A DNA stretch of 64,000 nt from Bacillus sp. 1NLA3E (GCF_000242895.2 NC_021171.1:248001-312000); one strand, 5' to 3'. Shown: positions 50,672-60,940, counted from the stretch's first letter. Notes: generated from the sequence alone by a model not told the origin. Program-made: numbers and translations.

Positions 50672-52681
50672 ATGGAGTCGTTAAAAACAAAACAAAATGT
50701 TGAAGAACTAGCTATTAACACAATCAGAACTTTATCTATTGATTCAATTGAAAAAGCTAATTCCGGTCACCCTGGAATCACAATGGGTGCTGCTCCAATG
50801 GCTTATACCCTATGGGCAAAAGAAATGAATCACAATCCTGCTAATCCAAATTGGTTTAACAGAGACCGTTTTATTTTATCTGCTGGACATGGTTCTGCGT
50901 TGTTATACAGCTTACTTCATTTATTCGAATATGATGTTAGCATCGAAGATTTAAAGAATTTACGTCAATGGGGAAGCAAAACTCCTGGGCATCCTGAGTT
51001 TGGTCATACACCAGGTATCGACGCAACAACTGGTCCACTTGGACAAGGTATCGCAATGGCTGTGGGTATGGCGATGGCAGAGCGTCATCTAGCAGAAACA
51101 TATAACAAAGACAATTTTCAAGTAATTGATCACTATACATTCAGCATTTGTGGTGATGGGGATTTAATGGAAGGGGTATCTGCAGAGGCAGCTTCCCTTG
51201 CAGGTCACTTAAAGCTTGGTCGTCTCATTGTTATGTATGATTCAAACGATATTTCTTTAGACGGAGACTTAAATTTATCTTTCTCTGAAAGTGTACAAGA
51301 CCGTTTTAAAGCATACGGATGGCAAGTATTACGTGTAGAAGATGGAAATAATATCGAAGCCATCCAAAAGGCTATTCAAGAAGGAAAAGCAGATATACAA
51401 CGTCCTACTTTAATTGAAATCAAGACAACTATTGGATATGGTTCTCCGAATAAATCTGGTTCCTCTGCTTGTCATGGGGCACCACTTGGTAAGGAGGAAA
51501 CAAAGTTAACCAAAGCTTACTACGAATGGGAATATGAAGAACCATTCTTTGTTCCACAAGAAATAGATATACACTTTAGTCAATTTGCTGAATCCGGTCA
51601 AGAGAAAGAATATGCGTGGAACATATTATTTGCAGCATATAAAAATGCATACCCAGAATTAGCACAGCAATTAGAAAGTGCATTAAAGGGAGAACTTCCA
51701 GAAAACTGGCATGAAGCCCTTCCAAAATTTAAAACAGGCGAAAAGATGGCCACAAGAGCATCATCTGGAAAAGTGTTAAATTCAGCAGCAGAAGCTCTTC
51801 CACAATTAATTGGTGGTTCAGCAGACCTTGCCGGTTCTAATAAGACACTTATATCTTCTGAAAAGAACTATTGCTTAGATGGATATGCTGCACGTAACAT
51901 CTGGTTTGGCGTTCGTGAGTTTGCAATGGGTGCAGCTTTAAACGGAATGGCGCTTCATGGTGGAATTAAAGTATTTGGAGCTACCTTCTTTGTATTCTCT
52001 GACTACTTACGTCCAGCAATTCGTCTAGCAGCATTAATGAAGTTACCTGTTACTTATGTATTTACACATGACAGTATTGCTGTTGGGGAAGACGGACCAA
52101 CTCACCAACCAATAGAGCATTTAGCAGCATTACGTGCAATGCCTGGGCTTTCCGTAATTCGTCCTGCAGATGCTAAAGAAACTGAGGCTGCCTGGCGTTT
52201 AGCAATTGAAAGCACAGATAAACCAACAGCATTGGTATTAACTCGTCAAGATTTACCTACCTTTGATGAAGACCAACAACAAATCTACGAAGGCGTGAAA
52301 AAGGGTGCCTATGTGATTTCTCCTGCAAATGGGGAAGCAAAAGGACTTTTAATTGCAACAGGATCTGAAGTATCTCTAGCAATTGAAGCACAAAATGAAT
52401 TAGAAAAAGAAGGTATTGCCGTATCTGTTGTCAGCATGCCAAGCTGGGATCGTTTTGAGCAACAATTCGAAGAGTACAAAGAAAGTGTGCTTCCTAGAAA
52501 ATTAACTGTACGTGTTGCCATTGAAATGGGATCTTCATTTGGTTGGAGAGAATATATTGGTGCAGAAGGGAAGAAGATTACCATTGATCACTTTGGTGCT
52601 TCTGCTAAGCCTGAAAAATTAATGGAAGAGTATGGATTTACCGTAGAAAATGTAGTTCGTACATTTAAACAACTACTGTGA
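50672..52681 (+). CDS. tkt: Transketolase, full length
   Basis: 669 residues. [60 protein letters not shown] (TPP/Mg motif), [20 protein letters not shown] and [20 protein letters not shown] are all canonical. It interconverts pentose phosphate pathway sugars. Together with the split transketolase in the same region it supplies two enzymes of this class, presumably for different donor sugars. AAAAGGAG precedes the ATG and a terminator follows. Confidence 0.95.
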   Translation: MESLKTKQNVEELAINTIRTLSIDSIEKANSGHPGITMGAAPMAYTLWAKEMNHNPANPNWFNRDRFILSAGHGSALLYSLLHLFEYDVSIEDLKNLRQWGSKTPGHPEFGHTPGIDATTGPLGQGIAMAVGMAMAERHLAETYNKDNFQVIDHYTFSICGDGDLMEGVSAEAASLAGHLKLGRLIVMYDSNDISLDGDLNLSFSESVQDRFKAYGWQVLRVEDGNNIEAIQKAIQEGKADIQRPTLIEIKTTIGYGSPNKSGSSACHGAPLGKEETKLTKAYYEWEYEEPFFVPQEIDIHFSQFAESGQEKEYAWNILFAAYKNAYPELAQQLESALKGELPENWHEALPKFKTGEKMATRASSGKVLNSAAEALPQLIGGSADLAGSNKTLISSEKNYCLDGYAARNIWFGVREFAMGAALNGMALHGGIKVFGATFFVFSDYLRPAIRLAALMKLPVTYVFTHDSIAVGEDGPTHQPIEHLAALRAMPGLSVIRPADAKETEAAWRLAIESTDKPTALVLTRQDLPTFDEDQQQIYEGVKKGAYVISPANGEAKGLLIATGSEVSLAIEAQNELEKEGIAVSVVSMPSWDRFEQQFEEYKESVLPRKLTVRVAIEMGSSFGWREYIGAEGKKITIDHFGASAKPEKLMEEYGFTVENVVRTFKQLL

Positions 52682-52720
52682 TATATTAAGTTACTATACA
52701 ATTTAGATCAGATATAAGAT

Positions 52721-52757
52721 AAGCCAACTCTTCCATCTGAGGAGGTTGGCTTTTTTT
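52721..52757 (+). terminator. Terminator after tkt
   Basis: AAGCCAACTC/GGAGGTTGGCTT stem with a ten-base loop and TTTTTTT. Confidence 0.85.
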
Positions 52758-52796
52758 AATTTATCAAATTCAGTAGCTATTTTAAATAGATTGTAA

Positions 52797-52941
52797 ACCC
52801 GAATTGCTAACATTTTGCTAACGCAATCAAATGAAAAACGGTAAATTCTCGTTAAAGATGTTACAGTAGTAATTTGCCAAAACCCTGATATACCCCACCT
52901 TTTTCATATGTCGTTAAAGATATTACACACTCTCACCTTAG
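52797..52941. repeat. Phage arm repeat left of core copy 3
   Basis: About 145 bases with TTGCTAAC direct repeats (GCTAACATTTTGCTAACG) and a conserved CGTTAAAGATGTTACA. It is roughly 80% identical to 55132-55275, which precedes core copy 4. Repeated GCTAAC units look like integrase arm-binding sites. Confidence 0.65.
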
Positions 52942-52956
52942 GGGCGGCATGATGTA
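52942..52956. other. Attachment-core repeat, copy 3
   Basis: Third exact GGGCGGCATGATGTA, preceded by the arm repeat and followed by GGGCTTTTAAGCCC and a decayed integrase gene on the minus strand. Confidence 0.6.
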
Positions 52957-53104
52957 GGGCTTTTAAGCCCGTCACATGCACACAAAATGAGAAATAGTTA
53001 CGGCTATTTTTCACCCATTTTGTGAAGTAGTCATGTAAATAATTTATATCAATAGCAATAACCACTTCCTATAAAAATTTAGGGAGTGGTTTTTTTATGT
53101 TATT

Positions 53105-53400
53105 GAAATTTGGATTTCAAGACTTTTTAGATGACAGCTCATATTTACGCATATTGTTATCTGGGTTTAATAAAGTTTTTGTGATTCTTAGTTGTCCAGT
53201 TTAATATCGGACCATTTTAAAGCGCATAATTCGCTAGAGCGTATTCCAGAGAAGACAAGAAGGTAAAACCTTTCTAAGTCATATAAAAGCCCATAGCGGG
53301 TACAGGAGCTAAGAATTCGGCTATTTCCTCCCGTCCTAGATACTTTTTATAAACGATGTTATTCTCGATATCCTCAACAGTAAATTTTTTGATGGGACAA
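53105..53400 (-). pseudogene. Tyrosine integrase pseudogene, central part
   Basis: The minus strand encodes, with stops and shifts, FTVEDIENNIVYKKYLGREE, then ALKWSDIKLDN (the region after the first catalytic Arg), and NPDNNMRKYELSSKKS, as in the integrase core family. It lies right of core copy 3, in the same orientation as the other integrase remnants. Confidence 0.7.
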
Positions 53401-53673
53401 CAGCACCGAACAATCAGAATTGATAAAATTAATATAGTTGTGGAACACACCGTAAGAGAACCTTAGTTTCAGTACTTAAAAAAAGATGAATGGTTTACAG
53501 TAACGGGAAAAGTGTTTGAAGAAGTGGTAAAAAACGATAATTTATTTTTTGGAAAAGATGCTTTTATTGAAATATATTTTACAAATCACTATAACAATCA
53601 AATGAAAACAATTTCTCCTAAATTTAAGTTTATTGATATTATAGATAACAGCACACTATTAGATAATAAATAA
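53392..53673 (+). pseudogene. Small gene interrupted by an amber codon
   Basis: ATG 53392 to TAA 53673 with one in-frame TAG at 53464-53466. The second part reads FQYLKKDEWFTVTGKVFEEV, then LFFGKDAFIEIYFTNHYNNQ and looks like genuine protein. No ribosome site before the ATG. It belongs to the decayed phage segment. Confidence 0.45.
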
Positions 53674-53721
53674 AAATTTTTTGTACATTCCATATAAGAA
53701 TGAATTAATTAAATAGTAATT

Positions 53722-53850
53722 CTACCAACCCGCTGTAGGATACTGAATGAACGGTATTATACCGGCATTTGGTGTCCTTTTTATTTGATTAAGGAGTTGA
53801 GGTAATGAATAATCTATAAAAATAAATTGAAGGAGCATTTGGGGAGTTCC
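53722..53850 (+). other. Remnant matching the 8.56-8.66 kb region of the main prophage
   Basis: The stretch has the same hairpin terminator (GGATACTGAATGAACGG ... TTTGGTGTCCTTTTT) and a following ATG (53804) that stops after four codons. It corresponds to the terminator and the start of the frameshifted gene at 8649, showing that this segment derives from a related phage. Confidence 0.65.
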
Positions 53851-54051
53851 AATAAGGTTAATAAAAATAGATAATAATCATAGCATAATGAAGTTAGAGA
53901 TTGATATAATGGTGCAAAATGGAAATTTTTCTGTTGTTGTGTGTAACTAAAGGCCAGACTCACTGAACTACCTGTTCACGGAGAGACAAAGATTGTTACG
54001 CACCAAGGTAAAGTGAAAAGGGTTAAGTTCGATGAGGGGGAAGAGTTTTGA
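53846..54051 (+). pseudogene. Decayed xtrA/yqaO copy
   Basis: Parallel to the intact gene at 7624-7824: KLEIDIMVQNGNFSVVV, a frameshift and stop, then ELPVHGETKIVTHQGKVKRV and KFDEGEEF*. The start codon is lost. The terminal TTGA overlap with the following gene is preserved. Confidence 0.75.
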
Positions 54052-55112
54052 AAGAAGTAATTTTAAATGAATATGACCAAAAGAAAATAATATACTTGGA
54101 ATACGAGAAAAAATTGAGAGATTTAATATTTTCCTTGATTAAGGAAAACGGGATTACCATTCATGGTATTGAATCAAGGGTAAAAGACAGGAATAGTTTA
54201 TCTAAGAAAATTGATAGTAAAGAAGATAAATATACGGGTTTAGATAAAATTACTGATACTCTGGGTCTAAGAGTTATAACATATTTTGAAGATGATGTTG
54301 ATACAATTGCTAATATTGTTAAAACTCAGTTTCATGTAGACGAAAATAACTCATGTGATAAAAGGAATAAAAATTTCGACTCTTTTGGGTACTCATCACT
54401 CCATTATATTATTAAATTAACAGAGCCAAGAGCATCCCTACCTGAGTATTCAAGGTTTAATGAGATTAATTTTGAAATTCAAATAAGATCTATTTTGCAA
54501 CATGCATGGGCAGAAATTGAACATGATATTGGATATAAGAGTGCAATTGAAATTCCTGTTGATATGAGAAGAAAGTTCTCCAGGATAGCAGGTTTATTGG
54601 AATTAGCAGATATCGAATTCATAAGAATAAAAGAAGAAATAAAAAAGTATACAATTGAAGTTAAAGAACAAATTAAATCCCAAAATTTAAATTTATTTAT
54701 AGATAATATTTCATTGAAGGAATTTCTGCAGGAAGATAAAATAGTTTATGAAATCGAGCAACATTTTATGATTATAACTAAGGCAATTACCGTTGAATAT
54801 ACAGATGAAAGATATATTGCAAAAAGAATTAATCAACTAAGTTTCTTTGGAATTGATACTATCGAAAAATTGAAGGAATCCTTAGAATCAAGAAAAGAAA
54901 TTATTAAAACTCTTGGAGAAAAGTGGTTGTCAATGCATGAGAAACGATGGGAATCGGTCACGAGTGGAATTTCAATTTTTTATTTATGTTTTGTATTAGC
55001 TTGTGAAAAAGAAGATTTACAGTATGTCCAAGAATATTTCAATTTTGGAAAACTTTCAAAAAACCCAGAATTACCCAAAGTGTTATTTGATCTTTATAAT
55101 AAAATTGTATGA
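54048..55112 (+). CDS. RelA/SpoT-domain protein, 354 aa
   Basis: A (p)ppGpp-synthetase-type nucleotidyltransferase domain in the first ~180 residues: GIESRVKDRNSLSKKI, LDKITDTLGLRVITYFEDDV, GYSSLHYII and EIQIRSILQHAWAEIEHDIG. No hydrolase, TGS or ACT domain. The C-terminal ~170 residues are helical. Stand-alone synthetases of this sort act as alarmone or toxic nucleotide synthetases, some in phage defence. It starts at TTG 54048 inside the stop of the xtrA relic, the same slot that carries a membrane protein gene at 7821. Confidence 0.85.
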   Translation: MKEVILNEYDQKKIIYLEYEKKLRDLIFSLIKENGITIHGIESRVKDRNSLSKKIDSKEDKYTGLDKITDTLGLRVITYFEDDVDTIANIVKTQFHVDENNSCDKRNKNFDSFGYSSLHYIIKLTEPRASLPEYSRFNEINFEIQIRSILQHAWAEIEHDIGYKSAIEIPVDMRRKFSRIAGLLELADIEFIRIKEEIKKYTIEVKEQIKSQNLNLFIDNISLKEFLQEDKIVYEIEQHFMIITKAITVEYTDERYIAKRINQLSFFGIDTIEKLKESLESRKEIIKTLGEKWLSMHEKRWESVTSGISIFYLCFVLACEKEDLQYVQEYFNFGKLSKNPELPKVLFDLYNKIV

Positions 55113-55131
55113 ACTTTAATTGTATAAACAA

Positions 55132-55275
55132 ACTAACACGCTAACATTTTGCTAACGCAATTCGGTAAAAAACGGTAAATCGACGTTAAAGATGTTACAA
55201 CCAGTAATATCCAAAACATTGATTTACCGCACTTTTTGCACCTATCGTTAACGATATAACACTCTCACAGCTTAC
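55132..55275. repeat. Phage arm repeat left of core copy 4
   Basis: The partner of 52797-52941, with the same GCTAACATTTTGCTAACGCAAT block and AAACGGTAAAT...CGTTAAAGATGTTACA. The two repeats enclose the 2.3-kb phage segment with the RelA/SpoT gene. Confidence 0.65.
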
Positions 55276-55290
55276 GGGCGGCATGATGTA
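55276..55290. other. Attachment-core repeat, copy 4
   Basis: Fourth exact GGGCGGCATGATGTA, followed by a CCCC/GGGG hairpin and an integrase C-terminal remnant. Confidence 0.6.
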
Positions 55291-55363
55291 ATAACGCCCC
55301 TCAACCCTTGATATGATTGGGGTTTTGAGTAAGGCGAGATTGAAATGCTAACATTGAGGTAAA

Positions 55364-55500
55364 TTAACGGAGGCTTCTCATGAGTTCAGCGAACTTTTGG
55401 GAAGCTTCTTTTTTTGTTTCTTGGGTTACATGGAGATCTAATGCTTTACGAAAAATCATTCTTCCTGTACGGTTTATTCCCTAAGCCATATTTGTTTTAT
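55364..55500 (-). pseudogene. Tyrosine integrase C-terminal remnant, copy 4
   Basis: The minus strand ends LHVTQETKKEASQKFAELMR followed by SLR*, the standard tail of this integrase family, preceded by degenerate codons. It is the best preserved of the tails. Confidence 0.75.
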
Positions 55501-55779
55501 TGGGATTTTGATTTTTAGAAGAGCTCATGTAAAGTGCTTCAAAGATGGGGTTGAGAGGTTGGACGTGGTCCTGTGACCCTTAAATGGTGTCAGGACAAGG
55601 AATCTGTCACTGTAATACATTTTGTTCACGACTTTTATATATTAAAATAATGGATTTCAATCAATGGAACAACATATTGGTTTTCAAATACTGTAATGAT
55701 TGCATTCCTATGTTGTTCTCCTTGTATTCTAATCAAGATTTCAAACAAAAAACTATAATAAATTTAGGCAAAATTGATA
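55501..55779. other. Gene-free stretch before the FAD/Etf operon promoter
   Basis: No supported gene. A 79-codon frame (55584-55823) has no ribosome site and runs into the promoter and leader, so it is not called. Confidence 0.4.
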
Positions 55780-55870
55780 TTGACTTTTCGATTTACCTTT
55801 TCTATACTAAAGACAGTTGCTAGAGATGATGTGAGAAAAGCGACTCCTTAGTTGGAGTTCGCTTTTTTTT
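55780..55870 (+). promoter_or_regulatory. Promoter, GlpP-type leader and terminator before the FAD/Etf operon
   Basis: TTGACT (55780) and TATACT (55803) are 17 bases apart. The transcript would begin near 55815, directly before GTTGCTAGAG and GAGAAAAGCGA. AGCGACTCC/GGAGTTCGCT then forms a terminator followed by eight T. The same promoter-GTTGCTAGAG-GAGAAAAGCGA-terminator layout precedes the SDR gene at 63.6 kb, with glpP between them. Antitermination by GlpP plus glycerol-3-phosphate is the likely control. Confidence 0.75.
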
Positions 55871-56127
55871 ATGCCCTAAATGTTATATCGGAATAATATT
55901 ACTGTTGTTAATTTTCAAAAAAGGATTGCGGGACGTAATCAATCTAGATTCAACACTCAAAATCCGAATGGCAAAGTGTAAAGCTTTCTGATCAAGAACT
56001 AACTATGAAAGCGGTTCCGATGTAAATAGATAAAAACACATCTCGCTAAATCAAATCTAATGTTGGCCAATCATTAGAATCATACCGATTAATACAAATT
56101 ATGGATAGTTGAGAGGAGAAATATATT
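55871..56127 (+). other. Long 5' leader of the FAD/Etf operon
   Basis: About 250 bases between the leader terminator and the first start codon, without a gene. TGAAAGCGGTTCCG (56006-56019) is a near match to a CcpA cre site and could give roadblock repression. GAGAGGAG precedes ATG 56128. Confidence 0.45.
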
Positions 56128-57591
56128 ATGACAATGACATTAGGATTAAGAAAAGAAATCGTAGCAAAAATGCAAGAGCTAGTTGGCGCTGAATATGTTA
56201 TTACAAACGAGGAAGTATTAAAAGACAGCTCTGTCGACCGTTACAGAAAATATGAAAAATACTCAGGTGTTTTCACTCGTCCGATTCCGGCAGCTGTTGT
56301 AAAAGCGCAAAGTACAGAGCAAATTGCAAACGTTCTTAAGTATTGTAACGAACATGGCATCAATGTGATCCCTCGTACAGGTAACTCAGCGCTTGAAATG
56401 ATGCTTGAGTCCGTCCTTGAAAACCATATCGTGCTTGACGGATCAGATATGAATCAAATTATTAAGGTTGACGAATATAACATGCAGGTTACGGCTCAAG
56501 CAGGTGTACCGCTTGAGTACTTAGAAAATATTCTTCGCGAAAAAGGCTATACAACTGGACACTCACCACAATCAAAACCTCTTGCTCAAATGGGTGGAAT
56601 TGTTGCTGTAAGAAGTATTGGCCAATTCTCAACTCTATATGGCGGAATTGAAGACATGGTTGTTGGTTTAGAAGCAGTCTTCCCGAACGGAGAAATCACA
56701 CGTATCAAAAATGTACCACGCCGTGCAGCTGGTCCAGATATTCGCCACGTAATCATTGGTAATGAAGGTGCTCTTTGCTACATCACAGAAGTAACCGTAA
56801 AAATGTTCAAATATATGCCTGAAAATAATATGTACTATGGATTTACATTAGACAATATGAAAACTGGTTTTGAAATTTTACGCGAAGTCATGGTTGCGGG
56901 ATATAAACCATCCATTGCACGTCTTTACGATCAGGCAGATGCACAAGGTCACTTTTCTCACTTTGCGACTGATAAATGTGTACTTATATTCATGGCAGAA
57001 GGTCCAAAATCGATTACAGAGGCAACTGGTGCAGCAATTGAGGAGATTGTAGAGAAATATTCTGAGTGCCAGAAAGTTGCCAGCAAATTAATCGAAGACT
57101 GGTTCTTACAATTAAACTGGGGTCCAGAACAGGTAGCGCAGGAAAGAGAAGAAATCATTCAAACGCAAAATATGGGCTTTACAACTGAAATTGCAAGCAA
57201 CTGGGATACCATCCATGAAATTTACGAAGCAAGCTGTAAGCGTGTAGCTGAAGAAATACCTGATATTACATGGGTAGGTGGACACTCGTCACATAGCTAT
57301 TTAAATGGAACAAATCTATACTTTGTCTACTACTACAATGTCGTGGATTGTCCAGTGGAAGAAGAAATTAACAAATACCATAACCCAATTAATAAAATTA
57401 TCGTTGAAGAAGCACTTAACCACGGTGGTACAATGGTACACCACCACGGAGTTGGTAAAGCAAGGGCACCATGGATTAAAGAAGAATATGGTTCTTCCTT
57501 CTATGTTCTTAAAACGCTCAAGAAAGCCTTCGATCCAAACAATGTTATGAATGCAGGAAATATCATTCCTGTTGAATATTTAGAGGACTAA
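56128..57591 (+). CDS. FAD-binding oxidase, alkyl-DHAP-synthase/VAO-like
   Basis: 487 residues. An N-terminal FAD-binding PCMH domain (PAAVVKAQSTEQIANVLKYC, VIPRTGNSALE, GHSPQSKPLAQMGGIVAVRS, HVIIGNEGALCYITEV) and a C-terminal VAO domain ending HHHGVGKARAPWIKEEYGSS and AFDPNNVMNAGNIIP. The His-rich motif and end resemble alkyldihydroxyacetone-phosphate synthase and related oxidases. Followed directly by etfB and etfA, so electrons likely leave through Etf. GlpP control suggests a glycerol- or triose-derived substrate. Confidence 0.82.
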   Translation: MTMTLGLRKEIVAKMQELVGAEYVITNEEVLKDSSVDRYRKYEKYSGVFTRPIPAAVVKAQSTEQIANVLKYCNEHGINVIPRTGNSALEMMLESVLENHIVLDGSDMNQIIKVDEYNMQVTAQAGVPLEYLENILREKGYTTGHSPQSKPLAQMGGIVAVRSIGQFSTLYGGIEDMVVGLEAVFPNGEITRIKNVPRRAAGPDIRHVIIGNEGALCYITEVTVKMFKYMPENNMYYGFTLDNMKTGFEILREVMVAGYKPSIARLYDQADAQGHFSHFATDKCVLIFMAEGPKSITEATGAAIEEIVEKYSECQKVASKLIEDWFLQLNWGPEQVAQEREEIIQTQNMGFTTEIASNWDTIHEIYEASCKRVAEEIPDITWVGGHSSHSYLNGTNLYFVYYYNVVDCPVEEEINKYHNPINKIIVEEALNHGGTMVHHHGVGKARAPWIKEEYGSSFYVLKTLKKAFDPNNVMNAGNIIPVEYLED

Positions 57592-57592
57592 T

Positions 57593-58408
57593 TTGGACAT
57601 TCTCGTTTGCTTCAAAGTAGTTCATGACTTGGATATGTTAGGCGAGAGCGATTGGGAGACAGGTGAAAATCCCCGTATCGACCTCAGCTATACAAAGAAA
57701 GCACTGAACAGCTTTGATGAAAGTGCACTGGAAATCGCATTAAATCTCTCCGATTCATCGGAGGGATTTAATGTGCCAGTGAAACTGACAGCGCTTTCGA
57801 TTGCTGGGGATTCGATTGAAAGTTTTATCAAGACATTGTATGCCTTAAAATATGACAAAGTTGTCCAAATTGATTATGCGGGTGATCTTCGCTTTAATTC
57901 GGCAGGAGTAGCGCATTTGATCGCGGCTTACTACAAGAAACACGGCACTGAGCAGGCCATTTTCATGGGGAAACAAAGCGGGTGTGGAGATAATGGGGAG
58001 ACACCGTTTCGTGTAGCAGAGATTTTGGGAATTCCCTGTGTAACAGGGGTGTTAAATATGAAACGAACAAGCCGTGAGGATGTACTTGAGGTCATCCGGC
58101 AAGTTGATGGTGGAACAGTCAAACAGCTGATTAAGCTGCCAGCTGTTTTTCAAATTGGAGATTCACCTATTACACATCTGCGTGTACCGACACTGAAGGA
58201 TAAAATGAATACGAAGAATATGAAAGCGATTACTCTTTCGTTGGAAGACCTTGATCTAGATCCAACATCCATTCAGGATTTGGGTGATATTGAGCTTATT
58301 TCGCTTGTTCGTATAAGAGAAGAGCGAAAGACGAAAATCATTGATGGAAAGGATGCTTTCGAAAAAGCAGATATTTTATTCCATAACTATTTAAAGGAGC
58401 GGCTTTGA
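57593..58408 (+). CDS. etfB: Electron transfer flavoprotein beta subunit, first copy
   Basis: 271 residues from TTG 57593, one base after the previous stop. MDILVCFKVVHDLDMLGESD, then LNSFDESALEIALNLSD and MGKQSGCGDNGETPFRVAEI (nucleotide-binding strand region) follow EtfB. It diverges from canonical EtfB (FKVV instead of IKQV), so it is a specialised partner of the adjoining oxidase. It pairs with the EtfA encoded next. Confidence 0.82.
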   Translation: MDILVCFKVVHDLDMLGESDWETGENPRIDLSYTKKALNSFDESALEIALNLSDSSEGFNVPVKLTALSIAGDSIESFIKTLYALKYDKVVQIDYAGDLRFNSAGVAHLIAAYYKKHGTEQAIFMGKQSGCGDNGETPFRVAEILGIPCVTGVLNMKRTSREDVLEVIRQVDGGTVKQLIKLPAVFQIGDSPITHLRVPTLKDKMNTKNMKAITLSLEDLDLDPTSIQDLGDIELISLVRIREERKTKIIDGKDAFEKADILFHNYLKERL

Positions 58409-59383
58409 ATGATGAATACTGCGTTTGTATTTAATGCCTGCTCACCACTTTTTCAAAAGGAAATTAATGAATTAAATCATTTTCAACAAACGTATGGACA
58501 AAATGATGCTGTACAAGCTTGGGTTATTTCCAGAGAATCGGATGAGCTTCCAAAACAGGCACAGCAAATTGTCATACCTATCATCAAGCTAGTGCAAGTA
58601 AGAGACGAGACAGACGAAGAAGAAATCTTAGCGGCTTTACTGCAGGTCTATCGACAGGAAATGCCTGATTGTGTTATTTTTCCGAGCAATTTGTTTGGGA
58701 CCTCCCTTGTTGTCAGGTTTTCTGTCCGCTCGGGCGGAACATCCTGTATGTCTGTCATTGTTTGTGAGAATTCAAGCGAAGGTTTGATAGTCACCAAGCC
58801 GGTATATGCCAATAATTTAACGGCTAGCTTCCGGATGAAACGAAAGCCTTATTGTTTTTCGGTTGCAAAAATAGCTATTCGGAAAGTGTGGAAGCCGCCG
58901 ATTGAACATACGGTAACGATCATGGAACCCATAGTAACAAACGAACGGAATAGCCATGTATTATCTTATGAATTTCATCAGACTGAAACAGGAGCACCTT
59001 TGGATAGTGCGGAAAAAGTGCTTGCGTTAGGAAAAGGTGTAAAGAAGCAAGAACATTTACATGAATTGGAGAAAGCAGCCAATCAGCTTGGTCTGGAAAT
59101 AGGTGTCAGCAGACCGGTTGCCATGAATGGCTGGGCAGATATGAACCGGTTAATAGGGGCTTCCGGGAAATTGCTATCCCCACGGCTATGTATTGCAGCC
59201 GGTGTTTCCGGATCACAAGCCTTTACAGTCGGCATCCGCGATAGTCGCTTTATCGTGTCCATCAATCAGGATGAATATGCACCGATTCATAAAATAGCCG
59301 ATGTTGCCATTATCGATGATTATCAAGAAGTATTAAAAGCGCTATTCCCGCTTATAGAGCAGCAGACAGTGGAAGGAGTGTGA
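58409..59383 (+). CDS. etfA: Electron transfer flavoprotein alpha subunit, first copy
   Basis: 324 residues. The C-terminal FAD domain is recognisable: KVLALGKGVKKQEHLHELEK, GVSRPVAMNGWADMNRLIGA, CIAAGVSGSQAFTVGIRDSR and IVSINQDEYAPIHKIADVAI. The N-terminal domain is divergent. It starts directly after etfB with AAAGGAG upstream. Confidence 0.85.
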   Translation: MMNTAFVFNACSPLFQKEINELNHFQQTYGQNDAVQAWVISRESDELPKQAQQIVIPIIKLVQVRDETDEEEILAALLQVYRQEMPDCVIFPSNLFGTSLVVRFSVRSGGTSCMSVIVCENSSEGLIVTKPVYANNLTASFRMKRKPYCFSVAKIAIRKVWKPPIEHTVTIMEPIVTNERNSHVLSYEFHQTETGAPLDSAEKVLALGKGVKKQEHLHELEKAANQLGLEIGVSRPVAMNGWADMNRLIGASGKLLSPRLCIAAGVSGSQAFTVGIRDSRFIVSINQDEYAPIHKIADVAIIDDYQEVLKALFPLIEQQTVEGV

Positions 59384-59388
59384 GGAAC

Positions 59389-60921
59389 ATGAATCAGTTA
59401 ATTAGACCAATGGATGAAAAATATGAAGAATACTTGCATGACGAATCAAGATTAACGGGCAGTGCAAGTACAATTTCATTTCCAAAAACAGAAGCTAAGG
59501 TTGTTCACATTGTCAAAGCGATGCGGGATGCAGGACAGCCGATAACCGTTCAAGGAGCAAAGACAGGAATCAGCGGGGGTGCAGTCCCTAATGGCGGACA
59601 TATTATCAATATGATTGAAATGAAAGCAGTCACTGATCTTTGTGAACAGAACGGTATCTTTACATTATCGGTTGAGCCAGGATGTTCGTTATTAGATCTT
59701 CATTCCGGGTTATCAAGACGGAACTTTGCCACGGAAAACTGGCGGGACGAGGCAAAAGAATTATTAGCTAAACTCAAGAAAATACAACAACTGATGTGGG
59801 CACCTGATCCTACAGAATTATCTGCGACTGTCGGAGGTATAGCAGCAAGTAATGCGCGCGGGGTATGTTCCCGTATATATGGCAGTGCGCGCGACCATAT
59901 CAAACGCATCCGTGTTGTTACAAAAGACGGGGAGATTTGGAAAATCGAACGCGAACGTTATCTGTTCAATCAAGGTGAGGTTCTATTACCTGATGGCAGC
60001 ATGCTTAAGGTCGATCCAACGAAATTGGGATATGCTGAACAAGCCGACCTCATTGACCTTTTTCTTGGCAGTGAAGGGATGTTTGGCGTGATCACGAATC
60101 TCACGCTGGATTTACAGGAACAACCAGAAGAGCTTTGGGGAATCTGCTTCTTTTTCGACACGGAGAAAGATGCCCTTTCATTTGTTGAAATTGCTGATGT
60201 AGAGAGCACAGAGATTTCAACTCATCTTGCAGCATTGGAATATTTGGACAAGGCTTCGCTTGATTTTATTCAAGGCTTCAAGGAATCAGCCGCCAAGCTG
60301 AGTGAGCTTCCTGATTTTCCGAGTGACTTTGCTGCAATGGTCTATCTGGAAATTCATGCTTCTACCGATGAACAAGCGGAGATGGCCGCCGAATGGCTGA
60401 TGGAAAAGGCAGCAGAATCCGGCAGTGATATCGATGCCTCATGGGCCGTTTCAGGTGAAGTCGAAATGGAAAAAATCCGTGCACTTCGCCATGCTGTACC
60501 GGAATCCATTAATATCCGCATTGAACAGCTTCGAAAGCATGACGCAACCATAATGAAACTGGGAACAGATATGGAGTTGCCTGGAGTACCGGTCTCCTCC
60601 CTTGTTGAGATGTATCGAAAAGATCTCGATGCGGCCGGTCTTGAAGGAGTCATTTTTGGTCATATTTCAAATGGGCATCTTCATGTCAACATTCTTCCAG
60701 AGAATGGACAGCAAAATGAAATGGGAAAAAAACTTATTTTGCAATGGGGCCAATCAATTGCAGAAAAAGGTGGACGGACGACGGTTGAGCATGGAGTAGG
60801 CAAATTGAAAAAGGAATTATTTTTCCAGACTACTCCATCAGAAACCCTCGAGGCCTGGCAAACAGTTAAAAAACAGCTGGACCCTGCTTGTATGTGGAAC
60901 CCGGGAAATAAGCTTAACTAA
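59389..60921 (+). CDS. GlcD-type FAD-linked oxidase (D-2-hydroxyacid dehydrogenase family)
   Basis: About 510 residues. FAD-binding PCMH motifs VQGAKTGISGGAVPNGGHII, LSATVGGIAASNARGVCSRI and LFLGSEGMFGVITNLTLDL. C-terminal cap with GHISNGHLHVNI and EHGVGKLKKELF, which hold the metal and substrate histidines of the GlcD/D-lactate dehydrogenase group. ATG 59389 lies ten bases after AAGGAG. GTG 59380 is too close to it. With Etf pairs on both sides it probably feeds electrons from a 2-hydroxyacid to Etf. Confidence 0.87.
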   Translation: MNQLIRPMDEKYEEYLHDESRLTGSASTISFPKTEAKVVHIVKAMRDAGQPITVQGAKTGISGGAVPNGGHIINMIEMKAVTDLCEQNGIFTLSVEPGCSLLDLHSGLSRRNFATENWRDEAKELLAKLKKIQQLMWAPDPTELSATVGGIAASNARGVCSRIYGSARDHIKRIRVVTKDGEIWKIERERYLFNQGEVLLPDGSMLKVDPTKLGYAEQADLIDLFLGSEGMFGVITNLTLDLQEQPEELWGICFFFDTEKDALSFVEIADVESTEISTHLAALEYLDKASLDFIQGFKESAAKLSELPDFPSDFAAMVYLEIHASTDEQAEMAAEWLMEKAAESGSDIDASWAVSGEVEMEKIRALRHAVPESINIRIEQLRKHDATIMKLGTDMELPGVPVSSLVEMYRKDLDAAGLEGVIFGHISNGHLHVNILPENGQQNEMGKKLILQWGQSIAEKGGRTTVEHGVGKLKKELFFQTTPSETLEAWQTVKKQLDPACMWNPGNKLN

Positions 60922-60940
60922 GTTGTAAAGGAGGTTGCTA

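Noticed and set aside
55584-55823. Possible 79-codon gene
   Set aside because: It overlaps the promoter and leader of the FAD/Etf operon, has no ribosome site, and shows no family-like sequence.
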